DNA of 6,749 bases. It comes from Hyphomicrobiales bacterium (GTDB lineage: Bacteria; Pseudomonadota; Alphaproteobacteria; Rhizobiales; SZUA-8). Shown here one piece after another: positions 1-5,419 of this stretch. Made by a program: the position numbers and the translations under genes. The stretch spans positions 1 to 6,749 of the forward strand of contig QILX01000145.1 in NCBI GenBank assembly GCA_003232175.1, written 5' to 3'. The stretch's first letter is position 1, and each line of letters starts with the position of its first letter. A model generated the notes under the pieces. That model was not told the origin of the DNA. It made no database searches and saw only the letters and a program-made list of their open reading frames with translations.

Positions 1-83
1 AGTCCGCCGTCGGGCTCTCCACCTGTTGCCGCAGCGGCCAAATCAATCCTCCATTTTTGATCTTGGGGTTGTTAAAACCTGTC

Positions 84-156
84 TCCTGAAAGCGGGAACC
101 GGTTTTTGGGAAAAAGACATGGGCCAGTAAAGGTCCAGAGCAATGGCGCTGTCCTG
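84..156. repeat. Imperfect palindromic intergenic repeat element (rhizobial type)
   Basis: The core is the perfect palindrome AACCGGTT at 97-104. Its arms extend with G-T wobble pairs (GCGGG on the left, TTTTTGGG on the right), followed by an A-rich stretch and GACATG. From memory, this order of blocks resembles a family of short dispersed elements that is very common between genes in Rhizobiales genomes; I could not search for copies. It lies just downstream of the dinB stop codon and may also act at the dinB mRNA end, but there is no convincing T-run for a canonical terminator. The outer boundaries are approximate. Confidence 0.45.
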
Positions 157-173
157 AGTGATCGCGACTTGCT

Positions 174-1481
174 TTAGTACTTCCAGGCTCGGCCTTTGCC
201 AATGGCCTCATCGCCGAATCGTTTTCTCAGCTCATCCAATGTGCGCTCCACCAGGGCCCGTCGCTGAGCGCCGGCCTCAAAAAGATCGGGCGGCACTTCC
301 TGGTCCGCCGCGGCTTCGATGAGATCGGTAAACCCCACGCCCAGAAGCCTGTAAGCGGTTCCATCGGTTTCTTTAACCAGAAGCGGGCGGGTGGCGCGGA
401 ACAGGTCTTCGGCAAGCTGGGTGGGCGCTGCAAGCCGCTGATTGCGTGTCCGGGTGCGAAACCCTGAGGTTTTGAGTTTTAGGACCGCGGTAGCGCCAAG
501 GTGACCGCCGGCCTTGGCCCGCGCCGCCACCCGCTCACACAATTTCCACAGCCGTCGTTCCAGCTCAATGGGGTCAGAGATATCGTCGTTGAACGTTGTT
601 TCCGTGCTGACGCTTTTTGTGGCGCGTTTAGGCGCCACGCGCCGGCTGTCCTGCCCCAGGGCCAGGCGGGACAGCCGTTTGCCGAGCTTGCCAAACCGGG
701 CCAGCAGCATTTCAGGGTCGGCGGCTTGCAGGTCGCCCAGGGTATTGAACCCGGCGGCGGCCAGTTGCCGTGCCGTGACCGCGCCCACGCCCCAGATGTC
801 GGTGACTTTGCGGGGGCGGAGAAAATCCACGGTTTCCGCTGCCCCGATAATTGAAAACCCGCGCGGCTTGTCCAGATCGGACGCCAGCTTGGCCAGAAAT
901 TTATTGTGGCTCAGCCCGACCGATACGGTAATGCCAATTTCCGCCTCGATGCGGCGCACCAGATGGATCATCGAGACCGCCGGGCTCGCTCCATGCACGG
1001 CCCGGGTGCCGGAAAGGTCCAGGAAAGCTTCATCAATTGAAATCGGCTCAACCAGCGGGGTGAGGGTGCTCATAAGCCGGCGCAAGTGCCGGCTCACCGC
1101 GACGTATTTGTTCATGTCGGGTTTGACCACCACAGCATCCGGGCACAGCTTGCGCGCCTTGAACATCGGCATGGCGGAGTGAATGCCGTAAATACGGGCG
1201 ATGTAACACGCGGTCGATACCACGCCGCGCCGTGCACCGCCGATGATAACCGGCTGATCCGCCAGTTCGGGCCGATCGCGCTTTTCAACCGCGGCGAAAA
1301 ACGCATCGCAATCAAGATGGGCAATGGTCAGCTCATCAATCTCGCCATGGCGGATCAGCCGGGGGCTGTGGCAATCCGCGCACCGATTGGCGGCGCCCGC
1401 CGCCGCCCCGCAATCCCGGCAATAGCCGCTCAAGGTTTGAGCCGGCCGCGTGCCGGAGGAATGTTTATCTCCGAAAGTCAC
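174..1481 (-). CDS. dinB: DNA polymerase IV (Y-family translesion polymerase) with N-terminal CxxC/CxxC extension
   Basis: This is an error-prone Y-family polymerase that copies across damaged template bases; 435 aa. The polymerase core starts near residue 53 with IAHLDCDAFFAAVE. The catalytic acidic residues are visible as D57 and, in the motif SIDEAF, D150 and E151; F62 fits the sugar steric gate. The palm/fingers, thumb (HhH region near WGVG) and little-finger domain (starting around KSVSTETTF) follow in the usual order. Before the core lies an extension of about 50 aa with C21-x2-C24 and C34-x2-C37, a probable zinc-ribbon-like knuckle, as known for rhizobial DinB. A DLF near residue 400 could be part of a beta-clamp-binding motif, but this is uncertain. 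The start is GTG at 1481: an in-frame stop lies six codons upstream and no other start codon falls between. A strong GAGGAGG precedes it, unusually close: 2 nt from the last GG, or 5 nt if the first GAGG pairs. An SOS-box-like sequence lies 14 bases upstream. Confidence 0.97.
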   Translation of the reverse strand: MTFGDKHSSGTRPAQTLSGYCRDCGAAAGAANRCADCHSPRLIRHGEIDELTIAHLDCDAFFAAVEKRDRPELADQPVIIGGARRGVVSTACYIARIYGIHSAMPMFKARKLCPDAVVVKPDMNKYVAVSRHLRRLMSTLTPLVEPISIDEAFLDLSGTRAVHGASPAVSMIHLVRRIEAEIGITVSVGLSHNKFLAKLASDLDKPRGFSIIGAAETVDFLRPRKVTDIWGVGAVTARQLAAAGFNTLGDLQAADPEMLLARFGKLGKRLSRLALGQDSRRVAPKRATKSVSTETTFNDDISDPIELERRLWKLCERVAARAKAGGHLGATAVLKLKTSGFRTRTRNQRLAAPTQLAEDLFRATRPLLVKETDGTAYRLLGVGFTDLIEAAADQEVPPDLFEAGAQRRALVERTLDELRKRFGDEAIGKGRAWKY

Positions 1482-1483
1482 AT

Positions 1484-1490
1484 CCTCCTC
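1484..1490 (-). promoter_or_regulatory. Shine-Dalgarno of dinB, very close to a GTG start
   Basis: On the minus strand GAGGAGG is followed by AT and then the GTG of dinB. The ATG that overlaps this GTG by two bases (1483-1481) is followed at once by TGA and cannot be the start. The next plausible in-frame start, a TTG at codon 17, has no ribosome-binding sequence. The GTG is therefore the best start despite the short spacer. Confidence 0.6.
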
Positions 1491-1494
1491 ACGT

Positions 1495-1509
1495 GTTCAT
1501 GGTTTGTTT
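1495..1509. promoter_or_regulatory. SOS-box-like LexA site upstream of dinB (GTTC-N7-GTTT)
   Basis: GTTC at 1495-1498, seven bases, then GTTT at 1506-1509. The alphaproteobacterial LexA operator is GTTC-N7-GTTC, so seven of eight defined bases match. The site lies 14 bases upstream of the dinB start codon, where a bound repressor could block transcription. dinB is a common SOS gene, which gives the match more weight than sequence alone. A one-mismatch hit in a spacer of about 100 bases would occur by chance in several percent of cases. Confidence 0.45.
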
Positions 1510-1579
1510 TAGCGGCAGTCTAAGCTGAATCCTGCAATACGCAACAATGACGCTAATCAGAATGATCGCAAAAGGGGGT

Positions 1580-2471
1580 TTAGTCCCGCCAAAGCCAGGC
1601 GGCGCCTCGGGCACCGCTGGCATCGCCATGAACCGGCGGCACCAGGTTCATATCTGCATGATCGGCAAAAATGTAAGGGGCGGCGAGGGCGGGCACCACC
1701 TTGTAAAGGTGGGCGGCTTGCGACAGGCCGCCGCCAAGCACGATAACATCAGGGTCCAGAATGTTGACGATCATCGCCAGACCCCGGGCCAACCGGCTGG
1801 CATGGCGGTCAAGGCACGCTTGCGCCGCGCCATTACCGGTCGCCGCGGCCGCCACAATATCTTCGCCGGACAGACGGTGGCCATTGGCGCGTTCGAAATC
1901 GTTTTCAAGCCCGGTGCCGGAAAGCCAGGTTTCAAGGCAGGAGCGCTGCCCGCACCAGCACTCATTTCCCGGAATTTCATCACCCTGCGCCCAGGGAAGC
2001 GGCACATGCCCCCATTCGCCGGTGGCGCTGTGGGGCCCGGAGGCTGATTTGCCGTTGTGAACAATGCCGCCGCCGCAGCCGGTGCCGACGATGACGCCAA
2101 AGACCGAACGGTGCCCCTTGCCGGCGCCATCGGTGGCTTCTGAAAGTGCCAGGCAGTCGGCGTCGTTTGCAGTGCGGACGGGGCGTCCGAGTTTGGCGCC
2201 AAGGTCGGCGGGGAAACTCCTGCCGTTGAGCCAGGTTGAGTTGGCATTCTGGAACACACCGGTGCGCGGCGAGATCGAACCCGGCGTCGCCACCCCGACC
2301 CCCGGCTTCGGCCTCAAGGGCGGCCACCACCGCGACAATGGTGTCAAGCGAGCCTTCATAGTTCCCCTTGGGGGTGGGACGCCGCGATGTCGCCAGAACC
2401 CTGCCGCCGTCACCAAGGGCAATGCCCGCGGTTTTTGTGCCCCCAAGGTCGATACCGATCTGAATGTCCAT
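1580..2471 (-). pseudogene. Fructokinase-type ROK family sugar kinase, interrupted by a frameshift
   Basis: Together two reading frames encode a ROK kinase of the Mak (manno/fructokinase) type, which phosphorylates a free hexose with ATP. The first frame starts at ATG 2471 (MDIQIGIDLGGTKT, with the phosphate-binding DLGGT at residues 8-12) after an AGGA with a 9-nt spacer. It reads well to about residue 56 (ALEAEAG). Homology then continues in the +1 frame with VGVATPGSISP, QNANSTWLNG, the catalytic Asp in ANDADCLALSE, GTGCGGGIV, the zinc-site His and Cys in GEWGH and CWCGQRSC, NILDPDVIVLGGG and the family-typical ending GAAWLWRD. The break is at a five-G run (coding strand, 2303-2299). Removing one G would restore an ORF of about 296 codons, close to the roughly 300 aa of Mak. 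Without that, the first frame runs into unrelated residues and the second lacks the DLGGT loop. It is either a recent pseudogene or a sequencing error. The C-x-C-x4-C zinc motif and WLNG favour fructokinase/mannokinase over glucokinase or NagK. Confidence 0.85.
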
Positions 2472-2539
2472 CTTACATAATCCTAGCCAGCAATTTCCCA
2501 GCAAATTACTCCGGCATCAAGTCTCCGGGCGCACGAAAT

Positions 2540-2558
2540 ATACCTGTTTCCATACCTG
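2540..2558. repeat. Tandem 7-base direct repeat ATACCTG-N5-ATACCTG upstream of the ROK kinase
   Basis: ATACCTG occurs at 2540-2546 and again at 2552-2558, a 12-base period, with TTTCC between. It lies about 70-90 bases upstream of the ROK kinase start, in the 190-base spacer between that gene and the MFS stop codon. It could be an operator half-site pair, but no regulator gene is in view. The rest of the spacer (2472-2661) is AT-richer than the genes. It shows a seven-base A run at 2581-2587 (T run on the minus strand) without a strong preceding hairpin, so I do not call a terminator. Confidence 0.3.
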
Positions 2559-2661
2559 AATCGGTCACAAGAATTCGAGTAAAAAAATTTGGAGCAGGTC
2601 ACAATATCTGTGCTTTGTCTAAACACCGCTTTGACCTTCCGGTTTGCCCGGCTGTTTATGA

Positions 2662-3897
2662 TCAGGTTTCAGTTCCCGACTGCTCGAACCGAAAACGGAT
2701 CGTCATGAACAAAACAAGCGCCAACCCGGAGAAAAGCGCGAAACCACCAGTCAGCGGCAGAATGGAACCGGCATAAAATCCTCCAATCCAGATCGCGAAA
2801 GGTATCGATATCAGCGTGGACAGGGCGCCGACGATCGCAGCGCCCATGCCGGCAATTTCGCCCAGGGAGCGCATGGCGAGCGCGTTGAGGTTGCTTACTA
2901 AAATACCAAACCCAAACAACATCGCGGCCAGGTATGTCAGCAATCCCCATAGACCGGGTTCAGTTTGGGACCAAACCAGCCAACCGCTACCGGCCACCGA
3001 TATCAAGCACATTGACACAAGCGCCCACAACGAAAGCGCCTCCATCCCCAACCACAAAACAATTCGCCCATTTATGAACGAGGCCGCGGCAAGGCTAAGG
3101 GACAAGGCGCCGAAATAAAGCGGATATTGCACGCCCAGGCCGTATTGAACCTGCAGGATTTGCTGAGACATATTGAGGTAGGCGATAAAGGCACTCGACA
3201 CCAATCCAAGCGAAACCGCGTATCCCATTGAAACGCGATTTCCTGCCACTTTGAGGACGGCGCTATAAAGGTTCGCGAATGAGTAGCGCGACCGTTTTTC
3301 CGCAACAAGCGTCTCGACAAGCCTGACATTCATCCACAAAGCCATCAGGGCCCCGGCGGCTCCGAAAACGATAAACAAACTCCGCCATTCAAAGGCAAGA
3401 ATTACGCTTTGCCCCAAAAACGGAGAAACCGTCGGAACCATCACGAATATGACCATGATGAAGGACATGATCCTTCCCATGGCATCGCCGGCGAACCGAT
3501 CCCGCACGATCGCAAGTGACACAACTCGGGGTGCGCCAAGGCCTAAACCCTGCACAATCTGCCCCATGAGCAGAGCGGTAAAATCCGTGGAATAATACGA
3601 TATGGCCGTGCCAGCAATAAACAGGGCAAGCCCAAAGTTCATCGCGGATTTTCTTCCAAAACTGTCCGAAAGCGGGCCAAAAACCATTTGTCCCACCGCC
3701 AGTCCGCCAAAAAGCAGGGTGACGGACAGTCCGATCATATTTTGATCCGGCAGACCGAAATTCGCCGTCATGTTCTGAAATGCGGGGAGAATCATATTGA
3801 CGGAAATGGCGACAAGCGCCATCAGCATGGCGTTCAGACAAATAAATTCCGCATCTGAGATTTCAGGTTTTTTTGTCAATCGCCGTTTGAAGCTCAA
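2662..3897 (-). CDS. MFS transporter, Bcr/CflA-like drug:H+ antiporter family
   Basis: A 411-aa inner-membrane protein with about 12 hydrophobic segments, the first at roughly residues 18-40. The MFS motif A in the loop between helices 2 and 3 reads GPLSDSFGRKS (D78, R82, K83). The stretch VQGLGLGAPRVVSLAIVRDRF (R124, R132, D133) and a later LNALAM segment near the C-terminal half are typical of the Bcr/CflA branch, whose members export drugs or metabolites with proton exchange. The substrate cannot be told. In helix 1 the family's usual Asp before the LPA motif is Asn (N34 in SVNMILPAF), which could affect proton coupling. The start is TTG at 3897, overlapping the stop of the HAD gene (TTGA) with no strong ribosome-binding site, so translational coupling is likely. 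A second TTG lies six codons downstream. Several 60-base lines of the gene are only 48-50% GC, against about 63-67% in its neighbours, which suggests a separate origin. Confidence 0.93.
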   Translation of the reverse strand: MSFKRRLTKKPEISDAEFICLNAMLMALVAISVNMILPAFQNMTANFGLPDQNMIGLSVTLLFGGLAVGQMVFGPLSDSFGRKSAMNFGLALFIAGTAISYYSTDFTALLMGQIVQGLGLGAPRVVSLAIVRDRFAGDAMGRIMSFIMVIFVMVPTVSPFLGQSVILAFEWRSLFIVFGAAGALMALWMNVRLVETLVAEKRSRYSFANLYSAVLKVAGNRVSMGYAVSLGLVSSAFIAYLNMSQQILQVQYGLGVQYPLYFGALSLSLAAASFINGRIVLWLGMEALSLWALVSMCLISVAGSGWLVWSQTEPGLWGLLTYLAAMLFGFGILVSNLNALAMRSLGEIAGMGAAIVGALSTLISIPFAIWIGGFYAGSILPLTGGFALFSGLALVLFMTIRFRFEQSGTET

Positions 3898-4559
3898 TGG
3901 GAATTTCCCGCGTTGATTTGCGCCAGAATAAAACGCACCGCTTGCCTCCAGTCGCCGGTAAAAAGACCGACCCCTTCAATCGCCGTGAGGTGGCGGCGGA
4001 AACCGGCGTCCGGCACCAGGTGAATGGTGCTGATGTCCGGTGCGTCCTTGATTGCCGAGATGATATGCTCGGGGCTGTCGTCAAGGAACGCCACCGGCGC
4101 GCTGACCTTGGAGACCAGCCGCGCCAGTGCCGGTCCCTTCGGTCCTTCATTCACCACCAGGGGGTGAGTAAGGCCCAGCCGGTCCAGATTGGCGCGCCGG
4201 GCTGTTGCCGAATTTGCCGGCAGGTTGGTGAGGAATATGACATCGCCATAAGTTGCCAGCAGGTTGAGGGCGTCCAGGGCGCCGGGCAGGGGCGTCAGGT
4301 CATTGGCACATTCGGCAAAAAACTCGGCGATCAGCTCCTCCACTTTGGCCGCCGGCGCTTCAATGCCATTGGAATCGCGTATATTGCCATTGAGCGCATA
4401 ACTGTCGCGGGCCAGCCGCCACCCGCGCGGCGAAAGCCACAGCTCCAGCCCGGATACAAAACCGAGCACCACTTCATCAACATCGCAGATTATCAGCGGT
4501 CGCCACGAACCGGGCTCGGGAAACGGGCCGTGGCTGGAATAATATATCTCAGATGTCAC
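3894..4559 (-). CDS. HAD-superfamily hydrolase (probable phosphatase)
   Basis: A 221-aa cytoplasmic protein carrying the four HAD motifs in order. Motif I is IICDVDEVV, with nucleophile D26 and acid/base D28. Motif II is IFLTNLP, with T111. Motif III is K141 in EGPKGPAL. Motif IV is VAFLDDSPEH, with D160 and D161 for magnesium. Residues 33-100 form the expected helical cap region. All catalytic residues are intact, so phosphoryl-transfer activity is likely; the substrate is unknown. The start is GTG at 4559, sharing GTGA with the DUF3572 stop, and its own TGA is shared with the TTG start of the MFS gene. The three genes therefore probably form one coupled transcript. The family is broad, and I do not recognise a specific named member. 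Confidence 0.9.
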   Translation of the reverse strand: MTSEIYYSSHGPFPEPGSWRPLIICDVDEVVLGFVSGLELWLSPRGWRLARDSYALNGNIRDSNGIEAPAAKVEELIAEFFAECANDLTPLPGALDALNLLATYGDVIFLTNLPANSATARRANLDRLGLTHPLVVNEGPKGPALARLVSKVSAPVAFLDDSPEHIISAIKDAPDISTIHLVPDAGFRRHLTAIEGVGLFTGDWRQAVRFILAQINAGNSH

Positions 4560-4834
4560 GATGGGTTGCCGGTCTGGCGGCCCGCAAGCTTGCGCAACGC
4601 CGCCGATGCCGCTTCGGGCGGGTGGCCGCTCTTCTGGGCAAAATCGATCAAAGTGCGCTCGTCGCCGGCAATGTGAGCGACAACGCCGGCCAGAAAGGCC
4701 GGCTCCTGCGCCGCAGCGCGCAAAACCTCCATGTCGATACCGCTTAGTGCCAGAAATCTTTCAAGCCGCACCTCGTCATTGGCAAGATAACCCAACATAT
4801 CTATGGCAATGGCCTCAGCTTCGTCATTTGTCAT
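4556..4834 (-). CDS. DUF3572 family protein
   Basis: A 92-aa, acidic, probably all-helical cytoplasmic protein. It matches the pattern of the alphaproteobacterial DUF3572 family: an N-terminal EAEAIAIDMLGYLANDE helix, then RLERFLALSGID, LRAAAQEPAFLAGV and a second half ending in PPEAASAALRKL. The function is unknown. In Rhizobiales the family is typically encoded next to, and divergent from, divK-pleD, as here, which supports the assignment. The start is ATG at 4834; the purine-rich GGGG about 14 bases upstream is a weak ribosome-binding site. It is the first gene of the probable DUF3572-HAD-MFS operon, transcribed from the divergent region shared with divK. Confidence 0.88.
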   Translation of the reverse strand: MTNDEAEAIAIDMLGYLANDEVRLERFLALSGIDMEVLRAAAQEPAFLAGVVAHIAGDERTLIDFAQKSGHPPEAASAALRKLAGRQTGNPS

Positions 4835-5026
4835 CGATAAAATAGCCCCAAATTCAGCTTTGGTCGGAAAGGTTAAAGCGTTGGTTACGAAATCCTGTTC
4901 AACTCAACCGGGAGGCTACGAGGCATATCGTTTGTGCAAGGTCGCGCGTGCTGTAACGGATGGCCATAGATTATGGATGGAAGACGAATTTTGCCAGTCG
5001 CCAAACACTTCAGCGAGGCACCGCAT
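4835..5026. promoter_or_regulatory. Divergent promoter region between DUF3572 and divK
   Basis: The 192 bases must hold the start signals of both the minus-strand operon and divK-pleD. I see no clean -35/-10 pair on either strand. Two GGTTA repeats (4871-4875 and 4883-4887) make TTAA-N8-TTAC at 4873-4888. This is close to the CtrA box TTAA-N7-TTAA, but with the spacing one base too long and one base changed. CtrA control of divK is known in Caulobacter, so the similarity is noted without calling a site. Confidence 0.45.
5015..5018 (+). promoter_or_regulatory. Ribosome-binding site favouring the upstream ATG of divK
   Basis: GAGG is followed by an 8-base spacer and ATG at 5027. The second candidate, ATG at 5045, is the start expected from DivK homologues but has no Shine-Dalgarno sequence in the preceding 15 bases. 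Confidence 0.5.
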
Positions 5027-5419
5027 ATGGCGGTACAATCACTTATGCCGAAAACCGTTCTGATTGTCGAAGACAACGAACTAAACATGAAACTTTTCAA
5101 CGACTTGTTGGAATCTCATGGGTATAAGACATTGCAGACGCGCAACGGCATGGACGCCATCGACATTGCCCGCGCCAAACAGCCCGACCTGATTTTGATG
5201 GACATACAGCTGCCTGAAGTCTCCGGGCTTGAAGTGACCAAATGGCTGAAGGAAGATGATTCGCTGCGCCACATTCCGGTGATCGCCGTGACCGCTTTTG
5301 CCATGAAGGGCGATGAGGAAAAGATCCGCAGCGGGGGTTGCGAGGCTTATATTTCCAAACCGATTTCGGTCGTAACGTTCCTGGATGCCATTGACGGTTT
5401 TTTGAAAGAACCCACATGA
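5027..5419 (+). CDS. divK: Single-domain response regulator DivK
   Basis: A stand-alone CheY-like receiver that controls asymmetric division. In Caulobacter it is phosphorylated by DivJ, dephosphorylated by PleC, localises to the poles and, through DivL, inhibits the CckA-CtrA phosphorelay. Numbered from the second ATG (5045), the acidic pair is E9/D10, the phosphoacceptor D53 lies in LILMDIQLPEVSGLEVTKWL, the switch Thr is T83 in AVTAFAMKGDEE and the conserved Lys is K105 in YISKPIS. These positions match Caulobacter DivK one for one, and there is no output domain. Two starts are possible. ATG 5027 (130 aa, extra MAVQSL) has a good GAGG and is given here; ATG 5045 (124 aa) gives the usual MxKTVLIVEDNE N-terminus. 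The stop overlaps the pleD start (ATGA). Confidence 0.97.
   Translation: MAVQSLMPKTVLIVEDNELNMKLFNDLLESHGYKTLQTRNGMDAIDIARAKQPDLILMDIQLPEVSGLEVTKWLKEDDSLRHIPVIAVTAFAMKGDEEKIRSGGCEAYISKPISVVTFLDAIDGFLKEPT

Noticed and set aside
514..1182. Long open frame of 222 codons on the plus strand inside dinB
   Set aside because: It lies wholly antisense to a clear Y-family polymerase, is rich in Arg/Ser as GC-rich shadow frames are, and shows no recognisable motif.
1086..1523. Plus-strand frame of 145 codons over the dinB start
   Set aside because: Antisense shadow of dinB; no ribosome-binding site or family pattern.
1980..2294. Continuation of the first ROK frame after the break
   Set aside because: The residues turn Arg/His-rich with no ROK motifs, while the +1 frame carries the homology; this is out-of-frame reading.
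2575..2625. Possible terminator of the MFS operon (T run on the minus strand with CACA/TGTG and GGTCA/TGACC stems nearby)
   Set aside because: The stems are only four or five pairs and lie too far from the T run for a convincing intrinsic terminator.
3897..4676. Plus-strand frame of 259 codons antisense to the HAD and DUF3572 genes
   Set aside because: The minus-strand proteins have intact catalytic motifs; the opposite frame has none.
4835..5026. Sigma-70-like promoter candidates (e.g. TTGTGC, TTGAAC on either strand)
   Set aside because: None has a good -10 at 16-18 bases; calling one would be guesswork.
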